From assembly GCF_018294505.1 (NCBI RefSeq), contig NC_057809.1, positions 421,622,233-421,686,232 on the forward strand: a stretch of DNA of 64,000 nucleotides, in the 5' to 3' direction. Positions within the stretch are counted from its first letter, which is position 1. Each line of letters opens with the position of its first letter. Positions 1 to 11,707 of the stretch are shown piece by piece. The notes beneath the pieces were generated by a model. That model did not search any database and had not been told where the DNA came from. It saw only the letters and a list, made by a program, of their open reading frames with translations. The position numbers were made by a program, and so were the translations under genes. This DNA comes from Triticum aestivum. Lineage: Eukaryota > Streptophyta > Magnoliopsida > Poales > Poaceae.

Positions 1-900
1 CGCCTATGATACGGCGACATGTGGCATGGCCCAACAGAGGCCCATTCCTGTGAAAAGGCCGGCCCATTTGACTCGGTCAAAAGGTGGCGGGCCGGCCCAC
101 GGAAAGCCTGTTAACGGCCTATTCGCATATAGCCCATTTACAGCCCGCTAACCCAGGGCCCATTACGCCCTATCCGAATTAGGCCCAGTAGCGTCATCTG
201 GGTCGTCCAATATGATTCAGCCCGTTTTAACTTCTGGCCCATGTGTGGCCCATGACTTCTTTTGGCCCATATGAGGACCTTTGTAACTCTTGGCCCATTA
301 ACGGCCCGTGGTGAAACTGGCCCATAATGAACAATGTATCACTTTATACCAATTGACGGCCCGTTATTCCATTGGGCTGTTTCCAGCCCAAGTTATCTTT
401 CGGCCTTCTCAGGGCCCATTGATTCTTAGGCTCATTTGCAGCATTCAGTTACATACGACCTGTTACTGTCATTTTCTTCTTGTGGACCAAATTCAGCCCG
501 TCGTTACAGTAGGCCCGTTTGCGGACCGTTGATACATTGGGCTGTTTTCGTGTAAAAAAACCCATTGGGCTGTTTTCATAGAGTTGTCAAATACGGCCTA
601 TTAACGGCCCGTTATGGTCCACGAATAGTAGAGCCCATGATTGGTGAAATGATGATACGCCCCACAGAAGGGCCATGGATCCTACAGCCCATATGAGGCC
701 CATGGATAGTATGGCCCGTAGAAGGCCCATGGATCGTACGGCCCGTAGAAGGCCCATGGACCCTACGGCCCGTAGAAGGCCCATGGACCCTAAGGCCCGT
801 ATAGAAGGCCAATGAATCCTACGGCCGGACGAAGGCCCATGGATCATACGGCCTGCAGGAGGCCCATGGTTACAACAGTCTGTGTGTTGCCATGATTATT
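1..900. repeat. GGCCCA/GGCCCG-rich repeat block (probable DNA-transposon subterminal region)
   Basis: The block is saturated with GGCCCA, GGCCCG and their complements in both orientations. From about 661 to 880 they become a tandem array with a 27-29 bp step (gaaggcccatgga restarts at 721, 748, 775, 804 and 831). Short inverted and direct motifs of this kind are typical of subterminal regions of plant CACTA-type transposons, where the element's DNA-binding protein docks. The transposase-like gene to the right reads toward this block, so it may be that element's 3' end. The left terminus lies outside the window, so the class is inferred. Open frames here are by-products of the repeats. Confidence 0.55.
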
Positions 901-1196
901 TTGGCCTAGTTACCAAAAATAGGCTATTGTGGCCACTAGAAAAAAACAAAGAAAGAACTGCATTGACTACAAGCAAACAACTAAACAAGACAATAAGGAA
1001 ATAAATAAGCAAGCAATTAATGCTAGCCTATTACCGCTATTACACATATTACATCCACTAGGCATCAAAGTTCGCCACCAGTGCAAATATAGGGAACAAA
1101 GCAGCACATTACATACACTGGCCGTCAAAATTGGCCACCAGTGCAAATAAACGCGGCAGCAAAACAAGAGCATAACCGAAACAACTTCAGAAGAGC

Positions 1197-4100
1197 TCAA
1201 GAAACGTTAGCCTGGGTATCCACCATGCTGACAATAAGCTTAGCAAGCTGATTAGCTTTGTCCTGTTTGGTGCTAAAATCCTCCAACGCTTGCTGTTGCA
1301 CCAGAAAGTATGCATCTGAATGCTCCAGGGACTTCCGCAGTCCTTCCGCTTATTGTCCCAGCACAACTGATCGATGTCTTTCAGCTTGTAGTTGAGACTC
1401 AAGAAACCGAACTGATTCAGACAGTGAGTTTGAATAGCTTGTGCAAGCGGTAGTGGCCAGTAACTCGAATACTAAACCAAGAGAAGACTTTGGGGTTGTC
1501 TCGTTGTCTTCAAGATAGTCTTCCTTAGCTGTTTTATCAGCTTTGTTGGAGACCAACAAGGATGTGTCACTATCCTGAACCTTATCTGCATTACTTCCTT
1601 TACCATTGCTTAATAAGGCACTCTTCCCCAACATTCTGTCAGCATTCTAAAAGAAGAAACAAGCAGACACATAACAAGTTTAGCATGTACTAGTATATGA
1701 AACTCATTTCGGTGAACAAGTTCATTAGTAAGGTGGACATGATTAAACTACCAAGTCTTCTATTGCCAAGTACTAGTACATAATAAAAGCATCAAACAAA
1801 CATATATCTATGTCCTATGGTAACTGCATTGTCTTGCCAAATCAAAATAGAGACACGGTTCAAATCATATCAGTTCAAGACAAAGTAGCAGTGAAAGAAT
1901 ACAAAGTGTGGGAAACTACACAGCACAACAAGATTTCAGATGGGTACCACGGGTCTACATGTACAACAACACTATTGGCTCTGTTGTGATGCTAGTAATG
2001 TGCATGATATGAAAGTCAACTGTATACACAATTGAAATTGAAATCAACATAGTTATTGATAAGAGCAAACCTGTTAAAGAATCATGCGTGAACATACCTA
2101 TTGTGCTATTGGAGTTTCGATTGGAACCTTCAATTTAAAAATAAGTTTGTATGAGTAAATATAGTGATACAAGAGCAAAGAAATCATAGTTAAAAAAGGC
2201 GCGCCTAAGCGAGCGCTTAAGCGCGCCTAGGCTCTAGGCATTGGCAAAACGCATTGCGCATAACTATGCATAATCTGTGCATAACTGCGCATAAGCATGC
2301 GCTTTGGTCAGTAAAGCCCAAGGTGCTAGCAAAATGCACAATTAATGCCTAGCACTTTTTTGAACTATGATAGCAATGGAATCTTAAATTAGAACAGTTG
2401 TTCTTCAGGTTTAGGCACTTGTTCTACATGAATAGAGTACAGTAAGACGCAAGAATATAATACTTAAAAATAGAAAATGAGCTCATAGACCTTACCACAT
2501 TCTTGGTTCGGGACCAGTACAGAACAAGGCATTCCCAGTCATCATCCAGTAAATGTGTCTGAGGAGAACGTAAGGGAATTTGATGAGTTTCTTTGCGGGT
2601 GAACATTTTCTTCAGGTAATTCTGATACTGCCACCAAGCATTCTTGAAGATAGCAGAGGTATTAGCACAGGTTACCTCATCCTAAGTTTCCAAATCGGTC
2701 CTTCTCTATAGAGAAAAATGGGAAAATTTGTTGTATTATAACCATCATGGAGGTAGGATGTATGGGACGAAGCAAAGTAATTGCCATGAATAAAATTACT
2801 TACACATAACTCCTGGACAAACACCTGCAACTGGCATTTTCCTTCATCTTCAGTATAATATTTCCAAGATGGGAAGATACGCACATACGATTTAACAACA
2901 TCAAATGCGATAGATGCTAAACTACGACTAGCTGGTTGTGCTTCCTCCACAGGAATAGGCGTACTAACTGGTGGAGTTGGGGTTCGCCGTGATAGTACTG
3001 GCCCTTTGGGCACTGGAGCTGCCTTACTAACTGCTCTTGTTTGGGAGCTCTGTGGTGGAGATGGTGCTGTGCCAACAGGAACTGGGTTACTATCGGCTGG
3101 GGTTGGGGTTAGATTGGGTGAAGCTGGTTCTCTGTCCATTGCAGTAGGGGTACAATCTGCCAGACTTTGGGTTATGTGTGGCAGGGCTGGTTCTTGTGCA
3201 TGTACAACCGGGGTGCTATCTCCACCAAGAGGTAGCACTGTTTTATTTGAAGACCGTGTTTTAAGTCCGCTAGATACTGGCATCACCCACTCCAATTCAA
3301 ATGGCTGATAAACAGGAAACATAGTTGAATGTACAGACATTGTATGAGAGACAGATGCAATAGATAGTGTGGAAAAAAGAGGGCATGAAATAGCTTACAT
3401 GTATATTGTTTAACTAAAACGGATAGCATGACATAATTTCTCATATATGATGTCTATCTAAACTGGATAGCATAGCATAACATAATTCAAAGATATGATG
3501 AATAACTAAACATGATCACATGACATAATTCACCTACATGTTATCTAAGTAATCAGGATCGCATCATTTAATTCACATATGTGATTTATATGCTAAACAG
3601 AGGGCATTCAATATGATGTCTGATATAAGAACATGGTGTTGAATATTGTGTATATGATGTCTAAACTATGCAATGCAAGACACCGTATGCATGATATGAG
3701 CAGTATAACCGTGCCAAGTTAGAGCATACACCTCGGTGGGGGAATAGGACTGGTCATCTGTCTCTGAATCCATCTCTAAGGAGCTATCGAGACCCAACAA
3801 GAGATCTGCTTCGACAGGTAGCACTGTCTGCTCTGAAGGCCTTGTTTTCATTCCAGATTTTTCCATCTCCCACCCAAATAGCTGATTCACAGGAAGAGTA
3901 GTTTAATGTACAAACATTGTCGACAAATGGAAATGTAATGAAGAAAAGGATGGGCAAGATATCATTCAAATATATGATGCCTGGTTAAACAGGATGTCAT
4001 TGCACATTTCACATATATTATGGCTGGCTAAAAGACATGAGACTGCATAATTCCCATATATGATATAGAAACTAAACAGATGGCATTACAGAACATGTCT

Positions 4101-4763
4101 AAACTAAGAAGGTGACATATATGTTGTAAAAATCAGGCACTGCAAGGCAACATATGCATGATATGACTAACATCATCATGCCAAGGTAGAGCAAACACCT
4201 TGGGGGGTAAATAGGAGTGCTCAGCGGCATCTGAATCCGCCTCAGAATAGATATCTTCCTCTGGATTACAATCTAGAGAGGGGTGGGGAGGGTTTGCCAT
4301 TGAACCCACCATGGAGCGATGTCTGCATGACATTGTATTGCCGCGCAATACTCTTCTCTTTTTCTCTACATGTTCAGCATGACTGTGTACAATATCTGAC
4401 ATGCATACAAAAAAATATGGTGAGATTATGTAAGGAGAGCATGCCGAAATTTAGAGTGATGGTAACAACCAGTGGATCGACGTTTTTCTGTTGAACCAAA
4501 ATAGCCCTAATGGATCGACGTGAATGTATAGTAATAAGTGATGCAACAAGTGTACAACCTCTTTGCCGTAGCCGTGTCGACCTCAGCATCATTGGGCTGG
4601 TCGCTGAATCAGTTGATGCAGAGGTGGCTGTCGGAGGTGTGGAGGAAGATCTGAGCAATCTGTAGACGGCGTCCAGGGCACTGCTCTGTTGTGATGGATC
4701 ATTCTGTCGTTGGAGCAGCTCCGGTGAGCCGTAAGACATCAAGGCTGAAGCAGCACAAGACAT
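1197..4763 (-). pseudogene. Degenerate transposase-like gene, plant Ptta/En/Spm (TNPA-like) type, multi-exon
   Basis: Several exons on the minus strand can be linked by consensus splice sites. The clearest is 2681-2496, opened by an AG acceptor and closed by GTAAGG. It contains KNAWWQYQNYLKK and a downstream DDDWECLVLYW, a pattern I associate with the Ptta/En/Spm transposase domain (PF03004). The exon ending at 2804 is rich in Pro/Ser/Thr. The last exon, 1646-1197, encodes a coiled coil (ESQLQAERH, AEGLRKSLEHSD) and is broken by an in-frame TAA at 1350-1352; reading continues after it to a TGA at 1197-1199. Upstream exons near 3313, 3890 and 4400 look like duplicates of each other. The gene probably belonged to the transposon whose repeats fill positions 1-900. 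Exact exon ends upstream of 3.3 kb are uncertain. Confidence 0.5.
2184..2371. mobile_element. hAT-like MITE in an intron
   Basis: This is a 188-bp segment with inverted ends: tcatagttaaaaaaggcgc on the left, and the complement of agcacttttttgaactatga on the right. Just inside the left end is a GC-rich foldback (ggcgcgcctaagcg and gcttaagcgcgcctaggc). Ends of the form AGTTAAAAAAG with nearby CTAGGC are common in plant hAT-derived MITEs. It lies between the exons ending at 2496 and starting at 1646 of the transposase-like pseudogene. I did not find a convincing 8-bp target duplication, so the class is tentative. Confidence 0.45.
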
Positions 4764-4979
4764 ACATCGTCAATCTCAAGTGGGATTCTAATAGCATCTC
4801 CAATAGATGATGTAAAATGGATGTAAAATTAACATCACCAAAAACCACCTGACTACAACAAATGAGGTAAAAACTGTTGACTCTGAACTTAACTATCGAA
4901 CTGAAATTTACTTTGGAATCTGAATGCTACTGTCGAAACTCTACGCAATGGTAGTAGAGAGGCACTTGCATGTAGTTTA

Positions 4980-5930
4980 GGAAGGGCCTACAGTTCATCT
5001 TCAACCTGCACCCCCTGAGCAGCCAGCCACCACCGGCCGAACCGCCAGCCCCAGCGCCGCCTCGCCGCCCCGAAACAACTTGCCACCGCCGCCCTGGCCA
5101 GCCCTCTAGACCCCCCGCCCCCCACCCTGAACCCTAAGATAGATAGTGGGGTACCTCTCCGGCGAGCCCCCGTCCCCGCTACAGGTGGTTCTTTACTCCG
5201 GCGAGCCCCTCCCACCCAACCCCTGAAAATCGACTGACCCAAAAGTCGATTCAGTCGACTAAAGTGTGGCTTAATCGGAGCAGAGCAGCAGCACGACCGA
5301 GGGCGAGAGCAGCATCAGCTGGGTGAGCGAGTGATCGAGCGAGAGCCGGAGCAGCAGCAGCAGCGCGAGCGAGCGAGCGAGAGCCGGCGCAGCAACAACA
5401 GATCTGGCTGGTATGGACACCGCCGCCGAAGGGGCCTCACACTGGGGGAGAGCCGCCGTGGAGATGTCGCCCGCGGCGCCGGCTTCAAGGTAGCCGCTCC
5501 ATGGGGGTGCGGGATGGAGCACCGTCGGTGCCGAGAGGTTGAGTTAAGGAGAAGGTGCTATGCGATGAGTGTACAACCTCTTTGGTGGCGCCGAGTAGGC
5601 CTCGGCTTCGTCCGAGGAGTCGGTGAGGATGTTGCGGTTCCGGTGGAGCAGGTTAAGGCGGTGATGTGGGGATGGAGTAGCCGCGATAGATGAGGCGATC
5701 GTCGGAGCAGCTCCTTGGAGGTGGTGGACGGGGCGGCTGAACCGGTGGGACGGTGAGATGGATGACATGGCGGACGGAGGAGGGTGGGGTTTCGCGGCTA
5801 GAGCGGAGAGGTTATGGCGGACTGGGATTTCGAATGGCGAAAAGGGGGCGATGGGAGGGGGTGAAGCATGACTTAGGGACGCGCTTGTCCAAAATGTAGG
5901 GTGTGTTACAAAAGTACCCCCCACCGATTT
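4980..5930 (-). other. GC-rich, CpG-rich segment at the 5' side of the minus-strand transposase-like gene
   Basis: Base composition changes sharply from AT-rich introns to GC-rich sequence with many CpG and CCG runs. The position, upstream of the minus-strand exons at 4.8-1.2 kb, fits a promoter/5' leader of that gene. Long open frames on both strands here (for example 5331-5693 plus and 5544-5924 minus) are low-complexity Arg/Ser/Pro products and I do not call them genes. No TATA box was found that I would defend. Confidence 0.35.
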
Positions 5931-6265
5931 GAACTAGCGGCCCTTTTGGCTCAGGGTTAGAAGGGGGATTTCACGTGTCGGGATTTGGCAGCTGGAGGGA
6001 GTTTTCACGCGCATTGTAATTTCGGGATAGCAAGGCGCGGGTTGTGAAGGCGCCAGTTTTGGGAGCACGATATCTGAATTTTCGGGATATAACAAGACGC
6101 GGGTTGAATTTTAGGGACAAGCCTAACATGTAGTAATATTGTACTTGTACGTACCAAATCAATTCACACTTCCCTCAACCAAAAAGAAAACGAAAAAATA
6201 AAACTATTCACACCACACAAAGAGAGAGTCTTGCCCCATTTTACTATACAAATGGTATTCAAAGC
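5931..6265. other. Non-coding interval
   Basis: About 335 bp with partly repeated words (ttcgggata and gcgcgggttg each occur twice). No gene or terminal repeat was recognised. Confidence 0.5.
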
Positions 6266-6267
6266 TA

Positions 6268-6504
6268 CTTCCTCCTTCCATCTATATAGGGCCTAATGCG
6301 TTTTTCGATGCTAACTTTGACCAAATATTAGAGAAATGATATATGACATGCAACTTACACAAAGCACACCGTTAAATTCGTCTGTTAAAGGTTCTTTCAA
6401 TGATATAATTTTCACATTGTGCATGTCATGTACTATTAATCTTGTCAATAGTCAAAGGCGGTCTTAAAAATCTCATTACGCCCTATATAGATGGAAGGAG
6501 GGAG
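6268..6504. mobile_element. Stowaway-type MITE (Tc1/mariner)
   Basis: A 237-bp element flanked by TA at 6266-6267 and 6505-6506. The terminal inverted repeats are about 25 bp: the left end starts cttcctccttccatctatat and the right end is the complement of ctccctccttccatctatat. They extend into agggc and differ at one base. CTCCCTCC-type ends with a TA target duplication define Stowaway MITEs, which are abundant in Triticeae. There is no coding capacity. Confidence 0.85.
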
Positions 6505-6506
6505 TA

Positions 6507-8345
6507 TGAATCCATGTTATGTCCGATTAAATTTTTTTGCTTGCTGTATAATGCATGTAACCTACTCATACCAACATTTTACTGCATTCCAAATGTCTAT
6601 ACTACCGCTGCAGTTCGAACTAAATTTGAATTCATTTCTCTATTTCAATAAGAATCTACAATCATGATTGTTGCCAACTTCAACCATCATAGTTTTCTTG
6701 CTATCCGCCAGATATAAATCGGACGGCCTATAATGCAGGATGGCAGGCACACCATCATCAACAACTCCGTTTTTTATAAGAGTAGAGACAAAATATATTA
6801 AATTTAGTATAACATGTTCATAACCACACCATGTGTATCACCGTTATATATATTCACACATGCGTCGGTTTGAAACACTATGATAAATTCTTCAAATATC
6901 CGAATTCGCTTTTTATAATGAAGTATATATGATCTCTATTCATCTTTTACACCCACACAACCCTTTTATCTTTGTAGCTAGCGCTAACTTTCTCTTGTGC
7001 ATGCACACGCCCGCATCCCTCTTACCCTCCCTCAACATTCTCTAGCTCCATCGCGTAAATTCGTCTTTTCACTTTAGGTCGTTCACCCACGGTGTGTGTA
7101 GGCCCCCCAGCTCCTTCTTTACGGCACACATCGATCGATATGCCTCTCTAGCCAGGTGTGCCTAGCACAAACACAAGCTTCCCCTCTTCTCTTGTCACCG
7201 TCCATGCCTCACTCCCACCACTCTTTTCATCGTTCTCGTACTCGCACACTCCTCCCCCTTGATATATTATGCCTCTCATACCACCTCCTACATGCATCCC
7301 TCTCTCTCTATCCTTCCCCTCATGCCTCATTTGCTTCTAACACACACATGCATGTATACCGATCGATCTCCCAACATATGCCTAAATCGACTTTAACTAC
7401 CCCCCATCGATCAACGTACCTCACAAGTTATGTCTCTCCTTTCTCTAACAAAGGGCAATTGATCTTCCTATGTAGTTACTTCTTCTTAACACAGCCACAT
7501 CGCCCCCCCTCATCATTCATGCATGCCTCCTGACCCGTCTCTCACATGCACGTGCACAGACAACAAGCAGCCATCTCCTCTCTTATTGATATTGCGGGCG
7601 TGCCCTCCGTTTGTCTAGCAAGCCTATCCCACCATTTGTTAGAAGCAACTCCACTACCAACCCTCCAACACTCTAGCTCTGTCTCTCTCCCAACCTTATT
7701 CCTCTCCTGCACATATGCATGCATGCTGATCGATCTCCCTTAATACATGAGGCAGATCGATCTCCTTAATACATGAGGTAGGCCTCTCTCCTCCTCCACA
7801 CATATACCAGCCATTGTACCTCTATAGTTAATTGGGCCTCCCTCTTCCCCCACCACACACCGATAGTCGAGCGCTGCAGGTAGGTATCCATGCCACAGAG
7901 ACAAACTGCACATGTCCCATCTCACGTTCCAGTAGGCCAACCACTCTATATCTTTGACGTGGGCACACACAAATTCGATGGCACTCTTTATCGATCGCGC
8001 GCGCACACACACACATCATCCCTCTCTTCGATTCTATGGACACCTCAAGCCGATGATACCTCCACTCTCTTCTCGTCGATCGCCCCCTCTATATATATGT
8101 TATATCCAGGACTCTATTTCACACACATTGCATATGTTACATTTTTTGATTCCCCCCCCCAAAAAAAACTCTCAAGAACCCCCACACTATATCTCTCTAG
8201 GTTTGTATCTCTCTCACACAACGCCACGTAGGTGGTGTACGTATACAAGAAGAGAATAGGTGCACCGTGCACCTACTCACGCTTCGTGCCCAGCCACACC
8301 CGCGCGGGTACATGGTGGATCTCATTTCTTTACAAAATGGCAGCC
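6507..8345. other. Non-coding, pyrimidine-rich interval with local duplications
   Basis: Most of this stretch is C/T-rich with many CATG and GATCGATC words (catgcatgc, atcgatctcc). A 26-28 bp direct repeat, gatcgatctccyttaatacatgagg, lies at about 7728-7780 in two adjacent copies. Frames such as 7156-7533 and 7890-8259 are Ser/His/Thr/Pro-rich products of the bias, without a domain. It ends at the gypsy insertion. Confidence 0.5.
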
Positions 8346-8350
8346 CACGT

Positions 8351-9217
8351 TCTCGGCCTTCTGGGAACAGGGGTCCCCAGACTTGCCTGCCTGCGGCCTG
8401 CGGCGTGGCTCAAGTGGGGGCCCAGTGCGGCCCAGCTTCATCAGCTCAAGCTCAAGACCCTCCCGAGGGGCCAAGCCTTGCGGGGCGGATGACAGGAAGC
8501 TTCCTTAGGAGCAACCTCATCAGGCAGGATCGCGAGGAGGCGGAGAGATCAAGGCAGGGGCACCTCGCGAGGAGCCCGTGACGCAAGCCATGACGATCGA
8601 GACCAGGAGGGCGCCGGCCTGCGCAGTGTCCTTATTTCCCCTTTGGTGCAAAGGGAGCAAGCACAGGCCAAGGCATCGGGCAAAGGTTACCATTCCACTG
8701 CAACGAGACCAAGACCACCAGAGCGGAAGGACGAAGGTCACCGTGGAGCCCAAGATGGCGTCACCACTAGTGCTTTTGGCAGCTGGAGACCACCTTTGGT
8801 CAGGATAACTTGTACTAGATGTTCCCCTTCAAAATGGCCAATTGTTGGCGCCCTCCCGCTCATTATTTGGGAAGAGGCCCAAGGCCTCTATAAATAGGAC
8901 TAGCCACCATAGGGATGGAGGGAGATCCAGACCAAGTAGAACATACCGCACCAGCTCAAGAACACCCCTCGCGAAGTTGTTCTTCCCCTGTACTGTTCAT
9001 CATCAGCCCTTGAGGCAATCCACCACACCACACACTGGAGTAGGGTATTACACCACAACGGTGGCCCGAACCAGTATAAATCTCGTCTCCCTTGTGTTGT
9101 TCATCGTTTCCAGCTTAGATCACACGAGGAGATCGAAAGTAGATCGGTAGGGGAGAGATCTCCGCGCGCACCCCAAAGTTCGAACCTTAAGGGTCTGCCG
9201 GAACCCGAAATCCGACA
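8351..9217 (+). repeat. 5' LTR of the gypsy element
   Basis: 867 bp, collinear with the 3' LTR at 16072-16934 (863 bp). It contains TATAAATA at 8889-8896 and ends ...aaatccgaca. The first bases read tctcggcc where the 3' LTR has tgttggcg. Scattered substitutions and small indels separate the two LTRs, so insertion is not very recent. Confidence 0.92.
8889..8896 (+). promoter_or_regulatory. TATA box of the 5' LTR
   Basis: TATAAATA within ggcctctataaatagg; the same box is conserved at 16617-16624 in the 3' LTR. It is the likely core promoter of the genomic transcript, with the R region starting about 30 bp downstream. Confidence 0.7.
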
Positions 9218-9219
9218 TT

Positions 9220-9237
9220 TGGCGTGCCAGGTAGGGG
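9220..9237 (+). other. Primer-binding site
   Basis: TGGCGTGCCAGGTAGGGG begins two bases after the LTR end. Its complement ends in CCA, as a tRNA 3' end must. The exact tRNA was not identified. Confidence 0.75.
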
Positions 9238-9295
9238 TGTGCCAGAGTTCTCCCTCCCGACGACCCGCTCTCCACCAACATCGCGTTCTGCCCTC

Positions 9296-9775
9296 ATGGC
9301 GGACAATGCGCCACCTGCTCCGGCGACAGATGCCGACGTTGGGGCCAGGGGGCTCCAGGCCTTGGCCCCCACCTTGCGACAGGTGCAGTGGCCGCGCAAG
9401 TTCAAGCCCGAGATGCCACCGTACTACAACGACACAACGGACCCGCTGGCTTTCCTGCTGGCGTACGAGGAGGCCGTCCTCCGAGCCGGGGGCGATGACC
9501 GGGTGATGGCCAACTGGTTACCCATGGCCCTCACCGGCGTCCCGCGCATGTGGTTCCTCCACCTGCCAACGGCTTCTGTGACCTCCTGGGAGGAGCTGCG
9601 CGACCTCTCCCTCACCCGTTATGCCACACTAGCACCGCCCGTCGTCACAGCTCTCCTGGGCGGCTCCCAGGCACCACCCTCAAGCCATCATGTCAAGCCG
9701 TTCACCCGCAGATCAGCACTGCCTCCAAGCGTCGAGAAGCCCCCCCGGGCTGGGTGGCGCCCGAGGCTGATCTAA
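9296..9775 (+). pseudogene. gag fragment of the gypsy element
   Basis: I place the start at ATG 9296 (MADNAPPAP). The product contains the retrotransposon gag core: PEMPPYYNDTTDP, then a helix with ANWLPMALTGVPRMWFLHLP and SWEELRDLSLTRYA. After residue ~115 the gag signature stops abruptly and unrelated sequence follows to a stop at 9775. Most of gag, including the CCHC knuckle region, is therefore deleted. It lies directly downstream of the primer-binding site, as expected. Confidence 0.8.
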
Positions 9776-9787
9776 CCTTCGACTCGG

Positions 9788-10150
9788 ATGATTGATCACC
9801 CCTTCAACCCCATCGGTTCGGGCGCGCTCCCAATGCTGTGCACTCCCACAATCTGCAAAGTGGCTGTCACCAGGACCCTCATCGACGATGGTGCCGCACT
9901 CAACGTGCTCTCGATGGAGGCCTTCAGCCTCCTCCAGGTGCCAAAGGAGAGGCTCCGACCCAACAGGCCCTTCTCGGGCGTCGGAGTCGGCTCCACCGCC
10001 TCCTTGGGACAGATCCGCCTCCCAGTGACCTTCGGCACCTATGACAACTTCCGCACGGAGCTGATCGACTTCGACATCGCCCCCATTGGCCTCCCCTACA
10101 ACGCCATCCTCGGTTCATGGCAGCGACTCACCCGGCGTACAACCTCATGA
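9788..10150 (+). pseudogene. Retroviral-type aspartic protease domain (PR) of the gypsy element
   Basis: The frame encodes a retropepsin-like domain: LIDDGAALNVLSMEAF around the active-site Asp, GVGVGSTASLGQIRLPVTFG in the middle, and PYNAILG near the C-terminus, the usual end motif. The word gatgattgatca at the junction with gag suggests a small duplication that shifts the frame. A second shift near 10120 separates it from RT. In an intact element this enzyme would cleave the Gag-Pol polyprotein. Confidence 0.8.
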
Positions 10151-11506
10151 AGATGCCCGGGAGCAGCGGCGTCCTTACCGTGTCAGGAGACACAAGGGAT
10201 GCACTGCAGGTGCTCCAGCTTGTTTTCAGGGTGACCGTGGTGGCACAGCCCACTAGCACAGATGCCCTTGAGACCAAGGGGGCTGCGTCGGCTAAAAAGA
10301 AGCAGCTATTCACCCAAGACAAGGTGGAAACCAAGCAGGTACCGGTTGACGAGGACGGGTCCACTGACGCCACCTTCACCATAGGAGCCAACCTCGAGCC
10401 CAAGCAGGAGAAGGCCCTGGTAAGGTTCCTGCGCGCGAACAAGAAGGTGTTCACGTGGGAACCTGATCAGTTAGCAGGGGTCCTGAGGAGTGTGATTGAG
10501 CATCACCTCAATGTGTGCCCCAACATGCGCCCCGTGAAGCAGAAGGCGAGGCGGCAGTCCACTGAGAAACAAGCTCTCATCGTTCAAAAGACCCAGAAAC
10601 TAGAAGCGGCAGGGGTTATCCACGAGGTCCGCTACCCTGATTGGTTGGCTAATCCGATCATTCTGCCAAAAAAGGGAGTAAAGGAGCGCATGTGTGTCGA
10701 CTTCACCAACCTCAACAAAGCCTGCCCGCAGGATCCATTTCCGCTCCCCCGCATTGACCAGATAGTCGACTCCACCGCAGAGTGTGACCTATTGTGCTTC
10801 CTTGATGCTTTCTCGGGATATCACCAGATCAAGATCGCAGTGGAAGACGTGGAGAAGACGGCTTTCCTGACCCCATGTGGAGTGTACTGCTATACGTGCA
10901 TGCCATTTGGGCTGCGCAACCCTTGAGCGGCTGATGCACATCGCCTTAGGTCGGCAGCTCGGGAGGAATGCTGAAGCTTACGTCGACGACATTGTGGTGA
11001 AGTCTCGGGAGGCAAAAACCCTGATACAGGACCTGGAAGAAACCTTTGCGAGCCTCAACGAAGTGGACCTGTGGCTCAACCCAGAGAAGTGCGTGTTCGG
11101 AGTCCCCTCAGGCAAGATCCTGGGTTTCTTTGTGTCCCACATGGGCATCGAGGCCAACCCGGAGAAGGTCAAGGCAGTCGAAGACATGAGCCCACCAAGG
11201 ACCCTCAGAGAGATGCAGAAGCTCACCGGGCATGTAACCGTGCTAGGGCGCTTCATCTCCAAGCTGGGGGAACAAGCGCTGCCCTTCTTCAAGCTGATGA
11301 AGAAGAAAGGCCCCTTCGAATGGACTAAAGAGGCCGATAAGGCGTTCCAAGATCTCAAGAGGTACCTTACCAGCCCACCAGTGATGGTAGCTCTGCGTCC
11401 TCAGGAGCCCCTGGTGCTCTACCTTGCGGCCACCCCCTACTCCGCTAGCGTAGCCCTGGTGGCGGTTAGGGAGGAGCACCGAGCCAAGGCCGCATCAACC
11501 GCCTGA
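10117..11506 (+). pseudogene. Reverse transcriptase domain of the gypsy element, frameshifted
   Basis: The first part ends at 10926 and carries MCVDFTNLNKACPQDPFPLP, FLDAFSGYHQI (catalytic Asp) and MPFGLRN. The second frame (from about 10920) carries YVDDIVVKS (the YxDD box), NPEKCVFGV, GFFVSHMGIEANPEK and the connection domain through LALRPQEPLVLYLAAT-like sequence. A short deletion after MPFGLRN removes the conserved AGATF segment and shifts the frame. The RT cannot be made as one protein. It would copy element RNA into cDNA. Confidence 0.9.
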
Positions 11507-11707
11507 ACTGAAGCAGAGCAAAGCCAGGAGGGCCTCGCAAAGACCACGACCGCTTCCGGAAAGGAACAGCCGCAGCAGGAGAGCGCACCCGGAGCAGGAG
11601 AGGCCTCTTCAAGCGACCAAGCGCTGGGGGCTCCGTCGTCTCAGGAGACGCCTCGACCTTAGGAGGACGCAAGCTGGACCAGCACCCTCAACCTCGTTGA
11701 GCATCCC

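Noticed and set aside
1..600. GGCCCA motifs as a TCP-bound promoter (site II elements)
   Set aside because: Dozens of copies in both orientations plus a 27-bp array fit transposon subterminal repeats better; no gene start is near.
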